Source: Bimuria novae-zelandiae CBS 107.79 (lineage: Eukaryota > Ascomycota > Dothideomycetes > Pleosporales > Didymosphaeriaceae). From it: a stretch of 64,000 bases of DNA. The stretch covers positions 540,466 to 604,465 of the forward strand of contig ML976695.1 in NCBI GenBank assembly GCA_010015655.1, in the 5' to 3' direction. The translations under genes and the position numbers were made by a program. Below the pieces are notes generated by a model. That model made no database searches. It was given only the letters and a program-made list of their open reading frames with translations, and was not told the DNA's origin. Below, piece by piece: positions 1 to 11,089 of the stretch (position 1 is the first letter of the stretch; each line of letters begins with the position of its first letter).

Positions 1-3000
1 ACGCCTTCAAGGAAGTAAATGCTACCAATAGTTAGGTATTAATTAAGCTACTAGTACAGCTTAAAAAAAATATAGATAAAAGCTATGCTAGACTTAAAAG
101 CACAGGAAAGTTATATATCTAAAAAAGCACTTAATAGAGCTGGACTCTACGAACGCAAGAAGGCTATACCCTATGCTATCTATATCGCGAATAGATAGCT
201 AATGCCCGGTAAAGCAATAATTAAGTACGAGGTCGAAACCACCCTCACGATCTATAAACACTAGGAATTAATTACTCTTGATATTATTAAGGAAGCTAAT
301 CACGACGTAATTTTAAAATTACCTTAGTTAAGGAAGCATAACCCTATAGCTAACTAGAAAAAGAAAGAGCTAGCCTTTAAGCGCTGCAACTGTGCATTAT
401 AAGTAAAGCCTACGCATTAACAGAGCATAATAGTAGATAAGAGAACTATTAATAACATAGTCTCGTAACTAAAAGTTAATAAACGCGAAATTAACTTAGC
501 AGACGCTAGCAGGAACTACTAGGTTATAAAGCGTAAGTATAAAGAGAACAGCACACCTCTTAATATCCCTAACAAATATAAAGAATGGAGTTATTTGTTT
601 CGGGAAGAGAAAGGAGCAAACGCCCTTCCTAAGCATACACACCGAGATCACCGCATTATTCTCGAAGAAGGAAAAATGCCGCCTTTTAGACCACTATACG
701 GCCAGAGTAAAAAAGAACTCCAATGGACACGCGAATTCCTAAAGAAAGCCCTTAACAGGCAATAGATACGCAAGTTAGAATTGCTAGCAGCGTTACCCTT
801 AATATTTATTATAAAGAAGGATGGAACGCAACGTCCATATATTAACTATAAGAGACTAAATAATATAATAATTAAGAATAGATACCCACTACTAAATATA
901 TAAGAATCTCGAGACAGGCTAGGACGAGCCAAGATATTCACGTAATTTAACCTACGAGATAGATACCACCTTATACAAATATTAGCAGGTGACGAGTGGA
1001 AGACAGCCTTTCGAACTAGATATAGACTATTCGAGTACTAAGTTATGCCTTTTGGACTCACAAACGCGCTAGCAACATTCCAAGTAATAATTAATAATAT
1101 ACTATAAAACTACCTCGATATATTTATAGTTGCCTACCTCGACGACATCCTGGTATTCTTAGAACAGGAGAAAGATCATGTGCAACACGTATAAACAGTA
1201 CTATAAGCGCTAGATAACGCTAACCTATAACTAAAACTAGAAAAGTGTAAATTCTATGTTACAGAACTAGAATTCCTAGGACATATTATTAATACTAAAG
1301 GTATCTAATGCGAGCCTTCCTTAGATTTACTGGATTTAACAGACAATTTATCACGGACTACTCTAGAATCACACTACCACTTACGAACCTCACGAAGAGA
1401 GACAAACTTTTTAACTAGATAAAAGAATATAAACAAGTATTTTAAATACTACAAAAAGCATGTATTACGCTACTAGTCCTTATACACTTCTAAGATAACA
1501 AACCTTTGCGTATCGAAATAGACATAAGCGACTTGGCAGTAGGAGCATGCGCGAAACAAGAAAAGAATAATAAATAGCACCCAGTTACATACTACGCACA
1601 CAAGTTCACATTAGAAGAATTACGGTACGAAGTACACGACAAAGAACTACTTATAATAGTAAAGGCTATTAAACACTAGAGGATCTACGCACATAGCTAC
1701 TTAGAACTTATAATCTTTATAGACTACAAGAATCTTATACGCTTTATAACCACAAAAGAACTAACTTAACGATAAGTAAGATAGTTAGAAACGCTGGGAT
1801 AATACAAATTTAAAATCATATATACCCCAGGCAAGGAAAACGGACGAGCAGATGCTCTTAGCAGAATAAATAATAATAAAGAAAAAGTTAAAACCTACTC
1901 CGCAATACTGAAACAAAATCCTAACGGTTCTTTAAAACCTACGGCAGAACTTAATTAACTCCTTATACTCACACGAGAAGTACCCAAGGAACAACAGATA
2001 AAGGTCATATAATAATACTACGACGACCCTGTATACGGACACCCCGGAATCAAAAAAAAACAATGGAACTAATCCAGAGAAACTATAGCTTTAAAGGAAT
2101 TAAGGAAGTAGTAGCAACCTACATAACGCAAATACGTAGAATGCCAGCGTAACAAACACGCAACATATCTCAAGTACGGAGAGATACAAGCCATCCAGAT
2201 ACCCACAGCACCATGGGAAAACATCGCAATAGACTTTGTTACAGGATTGCCAAAGTCAAAAGACCCTACAAACAGAGTAAGCTACGACGCAATACTAGTA
2301 ATCGTATATAGATTCACCAAGTATGTGGAACTACTACCATGTAAAAAGATAATAACAGCAACGGAACTAGCATTCCTTATCCTAGACCAACTTATACGAC
2401 ATCATGGCATTCCCAAGACAATTATTAGCGATAGAGACAAGCTCTTTACCTTAAACTACTAGACAACACTTATGGCACTTATTAGAATAAAACGAAAGCT
2501 ATCAACAGCTTATCACCCACAAACCAACGGACAGACAGAACGTACGAATTAAACTATCGAAACGTACCTACGCATCTACTACAATAACTAGAAAAATAAC
2601 TAGATTTCTTTACTACCTATAGCACAACTAGCATACAACAACAAAATATTAATAGCAATAGGATTTACACTATTTTATGCAAACTACAAAAGATATTTAT
2701 ATCTTTTTAATTAAACACTTCCTACAGTAATCAGAACAGAGGAAGTAATAAACATGGCAGAAACTATAAAGAAAATACATGCACAACTCCGAGAAAATCT
2801 CGAAAAAGCTTAATAGCAAAGTATTTCCTACACGAACCAAAAAAGAAAAACGGCACCTTAGCTAAAGAAGGGGGATAAAGCATATCTGCTTACGAAAAAT
2901 CTTCGAACCTAGAAGAAAAAGCATAAGAAACTGGATTATATTAGGGTCGGGCCATTTTTTATTATCGAATAAATATTACTAGTTAACTACTAATTAGAAC

Positions 3001-3300
3001 TATCGCTAGACGTAAAGATACACCTAGTATTTTATATAGACTAACTTGAACCCGCAGACCCTAAAACACTAGTTAAAATAACCTTCTATTACTAGCTAGA
3101 GGAAGAAACTAAATTCGAAGTTAAGAAGATACTACAACACACGAATTAGCCACGAACATATCTAATTAAGTAGAAAAGATATCCACACTTAGAAAACACA
3201 TAGGAACTAGAAGCAAACCTTAGAAACTATTGCTAATTATTAGCATAATACTATTGTTAGACCACAAGAAGGAATTAGGAACGATTGGAGGAGAACCCGA
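1..3300 (+). mobile_element. Ty3/gypsy chromovirus pol, decayed, left end outside window
   Basis: Broken reading of a Ty3/gypsy polyprotein. Seen in order: a retropepsin-like stretch (from about 85), reverse transcriptase (about 640-1290) with MPFGLTNA near 1044 and YLDDILV at 1135-1155, a frame change near 1310, RNase H (about 1500-1870) ending in GKENGRADALSR, integrase (about 2035-2700) with DFVTGLPKS near 2232 and an open stretch at 2247-2462, the LDYIRVGPF-type segment near 2935, and a chromodomain remnant at about 3150-3230. The chromodomain marks it as a chromovirus. Dozens of TAG/TAA codons sit where the family has Trp (TGG) or Gln (CAG/CAA), as RIP produces. Base composition is strongly AT-rich. 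No LTR is visible in the window, so the 5' end lies to the left. It cannot make functional protein. Confidence 0.9.
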
Positions 3301-3816
3301 CAAAAATTTGTTAAGAAGAAGATCTATTAATGGATTAGGAAGGGGATTGTTAGCCTGTAACCAGCCTGGATTAGCGAAGAAATTGTTTTAGAACGGAGCA
3401 TCCGCACTTAAGCTCTCCGTCTCTTACACCTTATCCTAGGTATCTAATAGTTTTCTATTCTAACGCGCAAATAACTTCTTACGACCCTCTAGCTTAAGGA
3501 GCTTACGCCTACTACAAGTAATGGCCTCCTTAGCACGAGCTAACTCTAATCGCTTTTCACGCTCTTTATCCTCTACCTTCTCCTACTCCTCTTTAGGAAC
3601 AAACAATTCGCATTCGCTCCTTGCAGCGATACAACCAGCACAACGACTAGATGCAGTATCCACAAAACAACAAATGTTCAGCTTTTCGCAGCGACCGCAA
3701 CGAAAAGGCATCTCCCTACTACTCTCTTTAACACGGCGAATACGATTACGTTGCTCTTAGGTCAAAGTCTTCTTGCGAGGCGCACGCGCTTTGCGAGGCT
3801 TAAGATCCTTAGGCAT
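3220..3816 (-). pseudogene. Cys-rich basic ORF on the opposite strand of the gypsy 3' end, stop-riddled
   Basis: Reading the minus strand from ATG at 3816 gives about 198 codons in one frame to TAA at 3220-3222, interrupted only by TAG/TAA codons where Gln or Trp fits. It starts with a basic segment (MPKDLKPRKARAPRKK), then four Cys-X2-Cys-type positions (CGRC, CCF, CAGC, SEC), then a charged helix ending in a lysine/arginine-rich run. Its 3' end overlaps the chromodomain remnant of the gypsy element, and the Fot element at 3831 begins 15 bp upstream of its ATG. Short ORFs with this Cys pattern recur beside fungal transposons as far as I recall; I cannot assign a function. The absence of frameshifts over about 600 bp argues that it was once a real coding sequence. 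Confidence 0.55.
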
Positions 3817-3830
3817 GGTCAGGAAGGCAC

Positions 3831-5625
3831 TAAGCTAGCCGATACGTAAGCTGGCCACCCGGGTAAGCTGGCCACCCCACCAAAACACGACACCTGCACA
3901 AAACACACGATTTCTCAACAACGCTTCTTATGATTGCCATTGACTACACATAGATTCAAGCGCTGCAGCTACTGTAGCTCTAGCAGCTGCTTCTGAGGTG
4001 CTTGATACAGTAGATCTACGTGGTTGAACTGCTGAAGCCTCGGCTGCGCGCATAGCCTCCCTGATACTCTCTACCTCTGCAAAGCGTTGATTTAGGTCTA
4101 CTCGAACGCGCTTACGCTGACGCTGAGAGGTAGATATCTCTAGCTGCTGCTCAAGTCGTCTTTTCTCTGCTTCTAGGCCTGCAGCTCTAGCATTTGCAGC
4201 TGCTAGAGCCTTACCTGCTTTCTGTAGGAGTAGCCGGGTCGTACGACCTGGATTCTCGACGCTCTGGACGCTGCGCTGCGCTATATAGAGATCGTGAGGG
4301 CCCTGGGGAGTAGAGAGGAAGCTCTGGAGCTGCTGCTGAGGCTGCTGCTGACGTGTAGGCGTAGTAGGCCTCTGAGAGACCTGCGACGAGCTGAGCACGT
4401 GATTGATGTTGAATGGGCAGATACCAGATGCCTGCCAGCCAGCTCGAATTACACGCTCTGTGAAGCCTTCCTCCCTAGCTTGATGATAGCAGGTGATAAA
4501 GCGCTCCTTCTTGACAGGCGCAGCGTCGTCGAGTGATGCGAGCTCCTGGATCTGACGCCTGTAGCTAGACTTGATCACAGAGAAAGGAGCGAGATCGAGA
4601 GGCTGTAGGACGTGTGAAGTGTGCGCAGGTAGATATAGGAGCTGTATACGATGCAGCTTGCAGAGCCACAGGAAGTCTATATCAATATGGCTGCCGTGAC
4701 CGTCGAGGATGAGGAGCCTGTGCTGGCCATCAGATACAGCCGTCTCAGGTATGAATATGCGCTGTAGCCACTCAACACCTATCGCTTTTGACGTCCATCC
4801 GTTCTCAGAGGTAGTGTAGATCCAGTCAGGTACGTGGGACGAGGAGAACCATGTTGTCTGTAGGCTCTGGCCCTTGAAGATGACCGCACAGCGTAGCTTC
4901 CGCCCTGTCGCCGATACACACTCGATTATAGAGACCCACTGGCGATTCTCTGGAGAGGGAACATAAGCCTTCTTCTTCTGACTACTAGAGAGTACTCTGG
5001 TGTTGGTACATACCCCTAGGGCAATGCCAGTCTCATCCATATTGTATGTGTTCTCCACCCGTATGTTGAGCCGCCGTCGAGTCTGTTCGTAGAGCTCTAG
5101 GAACGCGCGTAGCTGCTCTGGTGTCGCTGCATCAGCTCTCTGAGCCTCTAGCTTTCTGCCGACTACAGAGGCAACGCGTGGCTGGCGCCGGAGGAAGTGT
5201 GAGAGCCAGAGCTTGCCAATAGGCTGGTTGTCGCCATTCATACGTAGAATTCGATTGGCCATTTCTCGAGCGCGAGCGTGTGAGGGAGGGCAGGCGCGTG
5301 CGTCTTCTTCAAGGATCCATTCTACTAGGAAGTCCTCCTATAGAGGAGTCAGACGCTGCCGGTGTTGGTGACTGACGCGTCGGTTTTGTACGCCATTAAT
5401 GCGCGTCGATAGGGTCGATCGAGGAATACCGTACGCGGTAGCCGCAGCGCGATGACTAGAATAAATGCCTGCATTAAAATCTCTGATAGCTAATTGTATA
5501 GCATGCTTACGGGCGTCCATATTGATAAGCGTTGTGGAGAGATGTGGCGTGTTTTGTGCAGGTGTCGCGTTTTGGTGGGGTGGCCAGCTTACCCGGGTGG
5601 CCAGCTTACGTATCGGCTAGCTTAG
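3831..5625 (-). mobile_element. Fot/pogo (Tc1/mariner superfamily) transposon, copy 1
   Basis: A 1.8 kb DNA transposon bounded by TA on both sides (3831-3832 and 5624-5625). Terminal inverted repeats of about 70 bp begin AGCTAGCCGATAC and contain the 15-bp motif GTAAGCTGGCCACCC twice in tandem, followed by ACCAAAACACGACACC. The right arm matches the left with very few differences. The single transposase frame runs on the minus strand. The element lies between the decayed gypsy and the gene island and is far less AT-rich than the gypsy, so it is probably a later insertion. Confidence 0.93.
3928..5520 (-). pseudogene. Fot/pogo transposase with one in-frame stop
   Basis: A 530-codon transposase, intact except for a TAG at 5338-5340 (codon 61). 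The related copy at 61045 has Gln in this region, so CAG to TAG is the simplest explanation. Domains: N-terminal psq/CENP-B-type HTH (about residues 1-50, with the RAAATAYGIPRSTLS helix pair), a second CENP-B HTH (about 60-140), then the DDE catalytic domain. Catalytic Asp residues are in NMDET, LILDGHGSH and LQPLD, with 35 residues between the second and third (DD35D, typical of pogo/Fot). A coiled, Gln/Arg-rich C-terminus follows. The protein would bind the TIRs and catalyse cut-and-paste transposition. As written it yields a 60-residue peptide, or a downstream start at 5262 would give 444 residues lacking most of the DNA-binding part. Confidence 0.92.
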
Positions 5626-6288
5626 CTTTGTTACTGCCAGAGGTAGCCTTATCGTGTGTGTACTCTCCCCTGTTGTTCTGTCTCTTCTAGACGTTTGAAG
5701 ACCAAACATCGCTACCGTCAGCATAAGCGCGTAGCACGTTCGCTTACTACGAACTTTTTCCTGTAGAGTAGATGCATGGGTAATGTGAAAGGCGCTGGAT
5801 GGTGCTATTCGCTTGCTTAGAGAGCGTTCGCGCATCAAAGTATCAAAGGCGTGCTTACGCTTCTTATAGGCCGGGGCGTACGGTTGGTTAGAGATAGGGG
5901 AGTGGTTCAGAGGCATAAAAAGCAGCAATTAGCGAGGTCGCGCTATAGGTGGTGATAGGTAGGTGGGACCGAGTGGGTGGCGGGGATGGCATAAGCATGA
6001 GGGAAGGCCGGGCTGGGGAGTGGTGTCAACTGGCTAAGAACAGTGAGTATGGGAGAAGAATAGTGGGATGCTTCAGCGTATGGAATCTCTCTTCAAAATG
6101 TAAAGACCATGTTTGTTCTTCCTGCATGGACATCGGGTCGACTTACGGGCTCCTTAGCTTAGGGACGGAGGGTGGTGAAGTGGCGTACATGAGGAGATGC
6201 TTGATTTGTAATTCTCGGTGGGCTTTTCCATTGCCTAATTTCAACCATGAAATGACACTCAGCCATGCATCCTAGCACCATGCAGTGC
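5626..6288. other. Intergenic, no gene recognised
   Basis: Between the transposon and the first island gene. Open frames of about 100 codons occur on both strands (minus 5617-5928, plus 5949-6275), but I see no domain, good start context or splice signals that support them. Composition changes here from transposon-like to island-like. Confidence 0.5.
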
Positions 6289-7518
6289 TTATCCTGACTC
6301 CAGCTCCATCTCCTGAAACGTCTTCTCGACCGCCTCTAGACTAAGCTTCTTCGCCAACTTAACCATCTTGTCCTCGTGAGCCTGCACCAATCCCAGGAAC
6401 TCCTCCTTGATAATCTTCAGACTGTTCGCCAAGTCTCCTTCGTGCCCTTCGTCGACCATGTCTCTCAGCGCGTGCTCTATCAGCAGCAAGTCATTTGAAT
6501 GCTTCTCCAACCTCCTGATAATTTTTCCGAGATACTTCGCTTTTCGCGCCGAGCCGTCGGACTTTGTTCTCGAACCGGACGCGGGTTGGTCTTGTAACTT
6601 TGTCAGATGCGCGTTGAAGGAAATTATCTGCGCATCCAGATGGGATATGCGTGATTTCAGGGTCATTAGCGTGACCGCAGCGATCTGGAGGACTGGGGTT
6701 GAAGTAGGCGATATGGTGGATTCGAGGGGTGGGCGTGGAGAGCAGCTGGGCGTGATTAGGAGGACGTCTGGAGTTTCGGCCGGACTACATGGCGTTGCGG
6801 GATTGCTTAGTGAGGAGTGTGTGAGAGTCGGCGAATTAGTCTCGTTCAAAGGCGATGGCTGGGACTGAGGCGGTGGCTGTTGTAGGAGGGGTGGTTCTCT
6901 TGACAGCGGCTTGCGCGCCTGAGGTCTTCGTTGGAGATCATCGTCGGGGGGGACGTCCAAGAATACGTCCTCGAGTTGCTCTGTGCCGTACTGTTTCAGA
7001 TTCTCCTGCTCAGATGGCGCGACGCGGTTCTGTTTTTGCCGTTGCTTAGAATGCACGATCCTGTTCCGGGAGCTGGGTTCGTCTGTGGGATGTGCTGTAT
7101 GATAAGGTGTTGCATCTTTGCTCTGGGTCTGATTGAATCCTTCATCCGCGTGCATGGGCGTCGCCCCCTGCGCTTCCTGCTCCTCCTTCTTTCCCTCTCT
7201 TCTCCGTCGTTGCAACTTAAGCTTCTTTCGCCTTTTCTTTCCTGAGTTTTCCCGCCGTTGCTTTTCAGCGTTGCGATCCTCTGAAGCTTTGAGCTTTTCC
7301 TTATCTTTCTTGAGAAGATCCGCGAAGTTCAGTTTGGCATCCCTGTAGAGAGGCTTTTCAACAGACGGTGGACGCTCCCGGTCTGAATATGGGGTGGGGT
7401 AGTCACAATTGTGGTTCGTCTGCGTAGGGTGCCGTGATTCCTCTTGCTCTTTCGAATGCTTCTGCACGAGGAGCACCGCGTGCGCGATGCGCTTGGAACC
7501 ACCCACCATAATGTTCAC
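6289..7518 (-). CDS. Hypothetical coiled-coil protein, 409 aa
   Basis: A single uninterrupted frame of 409 residues. I do not recognise the family. Residues about 55-110 are extremely basic and helical (repeated K/R/E runs, including KLNFADLLKKDKEKLK), resembling a nuclear localisation or RNA-binding segment. Residues about 110-280 are Pro/Ser/Gln-rich and probably disordered (a PPLLQQPPPQSQPSP run). The C-terminal 130 residues form heptad-like helices, including LKSRISHLDAQIISFNAHLTKLQ and a last helix ending EMELESG at the stop. The start at 7518 is the first ATG of the frame; a later Met or an upstream exon cannot be excluded. It lies 262 bp downstream of the same-strand AsaB-like gene. 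Confidence 0.7.
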   Translation of the reverse strand: MNIMVGGSKRIAHAVLLVQKHSKEQEESRHPTQTNHNCDYPTPYSDRERPPSVEKPLYRDAKLNFADLLKKDKEKLKASEDRNAEKQRRENSGKKRRKKLKLQRRRREGKKEEQEAQGATPMHADEGFNQTQSKDATPYHTAHPTDEPSSRNRIVHSKQRQKQNRVAPSEQENLKQYGTEQLEDVFLDVPPDDDLQRRPQARKPLSREPPLLQQPPPQSQPSPLNETNSPTLTHSSLSNPATPCSPAETPDVLLITPSCSPRPPLESTISPTSTPVLQIAAVTLMTLKSRISHLDAQIISFNAHLTKLQDQPASGSRTKSDGSARKAKYLGKIIRRLEKHSNDLLLIEHALRDMVDEGHEGDLANSLKIIKEEFLGLVQAHEDKMVKLAKKLSLEAVEKTFQEMELESG

Positions 7519-7780
7519 ATTACTGCGCTGTCTGAACGTGAGCGGTGCGATTGCGGTGTGAAAAACGAGCTACAGAGTTGCGTAATGCGTGCGACAAGAG
7601 TGAGCGATTGTTTAGCGCGAGTGAAGGTGAGAGTTCACGTGAAATTTCCCAGGTTAGCAGGCGCGTTGGAGACGAGTCCATGTCGCACTAGTCCGAATTG
7701 GTTGGATTACATAATTAATAAATTCCCTTCTGCTAGTGAATTACATACACCTTTTGCTAAATCATCGCTCTTTGAGTACA

Positions 7781-8737
7781 TCATTCGTAAAACACCAAGC
7801 ATCTAACCTCGATACTCTGTCGGCCAGGCGCGTCGGCGGGCGTGTTCGGGTCTGTGAAAGCCGTGTGTGGAACCCTGACAGCCGTACCTGGTTTTCCGCC
7901 TTCTTCGCCTTCTCCGCGTGAATCGTAGCACTTCAGCAACATAACCTCCTCGGGGGTCATGTCTTTCATGTAGTAGAACTTATGCTTGTCGTTGGGAGCG
8001 ACGCTGAGTGTCTCACCGAAGATTTCGTATCCCTCCGTCGATGTTGAAGAGCTCGGATCCGGCAAAACTTCTTTCCCGCGGGCGTCGTAATCGGAATTGA
8101 TCGAGGTTTTCGGGTAAAGAAGATCTACCGGAACGAAATCCTTGGGTTCGGTACTACGCCAGTCAACTACCGCAAGAGGCGTGTCCGAGGCGGGATTCTC
8201 GATCGGTCTCCACACGTTGATGATTTGGTAGCGACCCTTCAGAAGTTCTTCCGCCTCATCTTTTGGCAGATGGCGGCGGACACGTGCCGCGGCGGCAGCA
8301 GGCGTTTGGTCGACATGGACTTGTTGAACGGGCTGTCGGGGGGCATCCTTCTTGCGGCGACGGATAGTGTGGTCAAAAACAACAACTTTCTTGATTCCGG
8401 GCAATTTCGACCGTAGCATGGATTCAACCTCGTGATAGTATGAATTTCTGACCGTTTGGTCATCTTCAAAGAGCTTTTCCTTGGCGGGCGACTTGTAGAC
8501 CGCGAACCCCGCATTATCGGTATTGAACTTGTCTTCCTGACCGCGCAGGCTGATAACCTCTCGCTGGTGAGGGTTTTGCTTGTAGGACCATCCTGGGCCG
8601 TCGACCTTGGCCCAGGGCTTTCCAGTGAAGGAAGTAGGATCGATGTGGATGAATTGTGCGGTTGTCATGTTTCGAATGGAAGTGTGGAATTGGTATGAGA
8701 AAACTGGACGGAGCAAACGCTGCAGCTTTAAGGACAT
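7781..8737 (-). CDS. AsaB / GA4-desaturase-like oxidoreductase (CmcJ-related)
   Basis: A 318-residue intact frame matching the fungal family annotated as GA4 desaturase, AsaB hydroxylase/desaturase or CmcJ-like. Family landmarks are the VFDHTIRRR segment, an HVDQTP motif giving the His-X-Asp pair, the RYQIINVWRPI core, PLAVVDWRS, HKFYYMKDMTPEEVMLLKCYDS, and a C-terminal PHTAFTDP...RQSIEVRCLVFYE block with the distal His and Arg. These fit an iron- and 2-oxoglutarate-type dioxygenase fold; the substrate is unknown. ATG at 8737 adds a basic amphipathic leader (LQRLLRPVFSYQFHTSIRN) that could be mitochondrial. The internal ATG at 8667 (MTTAQF) gives the commoner family length of about 295. It is divergent from the F-box gene, sharing a 775-bp intergenic region. 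No biosynthetic cluster surrounds it. Confidence 0.88.
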   Translation of the reverse strand: MSLKLQRLLRPVFSYQFHTSIRNMTTAQFIHIDPTSFTGKPWAKVDGPGWSYKQNPHQREVISLRGQEDKFNTDNAGFAVYKSPAKEKLFEDDQTVRNSYYHEVESMLRSKLPGIKKVVVFDHTIRRRKKDAPRQPVQQVHVDQTPAAAAARVRRHLPKDEAEELLKGRYQIINVWRPIENPASDTPLAVVDWRSTEPKDFVPVDLLYPKTSINSDYDARGKEVLPDPSSSTSTEGYEIFGETLSVAPNDKHKFYYMKDMTPEEVMLLKCYDSRGEGEEGGKPGTAVRVPHTAFTDPNTPADAPGRQSIEVRCLVFYE

Positions 8738-9512
8738 GGGCTGGTGGATTGGATCGTTACTCGGACTCCGGCTCTAGAATGCATTTTATACGCGTGCGGC
8801 ACGATGCCGCGAGTTGGCCGGATGTGTAATAAGGCATGATTAGAAATGACCATGACGCCACCCGAATCTGAGGCCTGGCTTATAATCTGACCAATTAGAT
8901 ATCTTACGCATCACGTGAACTTCTCTTTTCGGCTTTCTGTTGTAAATTGTTCGAAGCACGAAATCACAAAACATCATAAGCATTACCTGGAAATGCTCAC
9001 TTAGGTCCGACGTCTAGATTATTAATCGTTGCTTACCTCAATTCATAGCACATTTCCAACTGGCATGTGTCGAACACGAGGTGCAATCGCACTGCCATAC
9101 TCCTCTCAGTATGATCGGTTTGCGGTATACATCGATCGAAAGGTCCAATAGCTAGGTCGCACTCAAGAGTAGAATGGAGAGAGCTGATTGATCTTTCATG
9201 GGTGCTCAGACGAACCACGGTTGCGTGGAGAAAGAGAGCACGTCGACAGCTTCTAGCGCTACCCAGACAAAGGCAACTCCTAAGATACTCCTATCATGGA
9301 GACGCTCTCGACACCTGTAATCACAAAGACCTGTACAGCATGATCGCCCGTTGAGGGCTATTTGATTCCATGTATATGGCGAGGGAGTGTCTGTCCGTTG
9401 GAACGGATACGTCATTAACTCCGATTGGCTGCTGACTGTACAAATTGTTGGAACGCATCGTCGCCCCGCACTTTTTCTCTCTGCACGACTTGCGTAACTA
9501 TCGTCGCCTGAA
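8738..9512. promoter_or_regulatory. Shared divergent promoter region with a CACGTG palindrome
   Basis: A 775-bp spacer between the minus-strand AsaB-like gene and the plus-strand F-box gene. It contains TCACGTGA, with the CACGTG core at 8912-8917, the core site of fungal bHLH factors (established), and an ATTGG/CCAAT box at 8891-8895 (CCAAT on plus). No coding frame is supported. Function is inferred from position only. Confidence 0.35.
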
Positions 9513-10481
9513 ATGCCTCGCCACATAGAGAGCGACCATGAAGAACCTCTCGAAGACAAGACAGCTGCCCTCGCGCTGCACTCGAAGCGCACCGAGCGCC
9601 AGCAGAAGCAGAAAACAAAGCGCGACCGTAAGCGGGACGCCATAATGAACCTTACGAAGCTCCCGACCGAGCTCCTCATCGAAAGCCTCACATATCTGAA
9701 ACCCAGCGACGTCATCAGCTTTAGCCGCGTGAATCGCCGCTTTCGAAACCTCGTCGACACCCACGCCAACGTCGTTGGCAACTCCATCCTCCACCAGCGG
9801 TACACTCTCTTCGCACAATGCTTCGTCCTGCCGAAACTTCTCACAGACATCGATTCTTCATCACGCCCTTTACTCTTCGATGAAAAGCGGCAAGAGATGA
9901 TTGCAATTCACCGCAAGCCGTACCAGCACGTGCAGCCGCCGGACCGATTTTTCGTCTGTACATGTCTGTCCTGTATCTTAGCGTGGAACAACCTATGTGT
10001 GATGCTGGACTTCGCGCACTGGCAAGAGAATTTGGACACCGGGGAGCCGCTTCCCATAATAAAGCGAGGCACATCTCCGGAGTGGAACCAGGAACTGGTG
10101 CGTCGGAATGCGCATTTTGTGCGACTGGCGTTGCAATGTCCGCTCTGGTACGCACGCATACTTGAGGTACATCTCAACAGTACCATACGCGGTATCAGGA
10201 GGCAGTCGAAAAACAAGGGGAACAAGAGAAAGCACGTCGAGATGACTGACGAAGACGCGGCTCTCGGCACTGATGCTTTCCTCTCAAAGCCTGGAGCCGA
10301 TCGAGACGGTCTGGAGTTCCCTTACCACCGAGACATATATTATCTGCTCGAAGCATACTTACCGAACAGGTATTGGAAAGAGGGAAGGTGGATCTACGGC
10401 ACTACAATCGATCACGAGCGAGATCTTGCATATGCACTCCGTGGCATCACGCCATCAAATCCAGTGGCCACAACAGGATGA
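9513..10481 (+). CDS. F-box domain protein
   Basis: A 322-residue single-exon frame. Residues 1-44 are a charged, Lys/Arg-rich leader. Residues about 46-90 form an F-box (LTKLPTELLIESLTYLKPSD, then VISFSRVNRRFRNLV), which would bind Skp1 in an SCF ubiquitin ligase. The remainder resembles the fungal F-box families with a Cys-X2-Cys pair (FVCTCLSCILAW) and a WNQELVRRN...ALQCPLWYARILEVHL segment. There are no leucine-rich or WD repeats, so the substrate-binding part is of unknown type. The ATG at 9513 follows the divergent promoter; a second Met at residue 45 sits directly before the F-box. Confidence 0.85.
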   Translation: MPRHIESDHEEPLEDKTAALALHSKRTERQQKQKTKRDRKRDAIMNLTKLPTELLIESLTYLKPSDVISFSRVNRRFRNLVDTHANVVGNSILHQRYTLFAQCFVLPKLLTDIDSSSRPLLFDEKRQEMIAIHRKPYQHVQPPDRFFVCTCLSCILAWNNLCVMLDFAHWQENLDTGEPLPIIKRGTSPEWNQELVRRNAHFVRLALQCPLWYARILEVHLNSTIRGIRRQSKNKGNKRKHVEMTDEDAALGTDAFLSKPGADRDGLEFPYHRDIYYLLEAYLPNRYWKEGRWIYGTTIDHERDLAYALRGITPSNPVATTG

Positions 10482-11089
10482 AGATTGGGATGCGGAAGTA
10501 TTAAAGATTTCTATCAGTTGGGCTAAGCTCATCAGATATCGAATTCCGAACATATCTCGTTGCAAACTTCAAAGTAATTGTGATAGTATTTTGAAACTGC
10601 TTCTCTCTAACCAAGTCTTGGCCATCCCAGGTTGCACGTAACAGACGACCACATTCGCAACCGGACATAAATGCTATCATTTTCTATCCGCTTTGCTTGT
10701 CCACACCTTGTAGCCGACGCTAGCCTCCTAGTGTCGTATATACCTACCCTAGTAGCGTTCGCTCAGGAGTTCGGAGTCGCTCTGCTGGTCCGGTGAACGG
10801 CGTAGCCATTTAGCATGATCAGCTGTTCAATTCCCATATCTTCGGCGTCCCCTCATGTTCGGCGAAAGCAACAGCCTCGCCATGCACCAGCGAGCGGTAC
10901 GCTAGATCGACAACACCCATAGGGCGCGGTCCCATTTAATTTCTGGTCTGTGTGACTCAACATTTATTCCTCGATAAATACCGCTATCGCCTCTTAGCGT
11001 CGTTGACAACAAAATTCCATCCATTTCCCATTCCATGGGCACCTTCGTTTAATCTTGACGCTCTGCTTCGTTGTTGAGAAAATCTAAAG
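10482..11089. other. Intergenic region, likely 3' UTR and MFS promoter
   Basis: About 0.6 kb between two plus-strand genes. I see no supported coding sequence. It presumably holds the F-box terminator and the permease promoter, with CCATTTCCCATTCCATGG-type pyrimidine-rich sequence near 11020. Confidence 0.4.

Noticed and set aside
9206..9850. Minus-strand 214-codon frame
   Set aside because: It lies opposite the F-box coding sequence and its promoter, and shows no motif.
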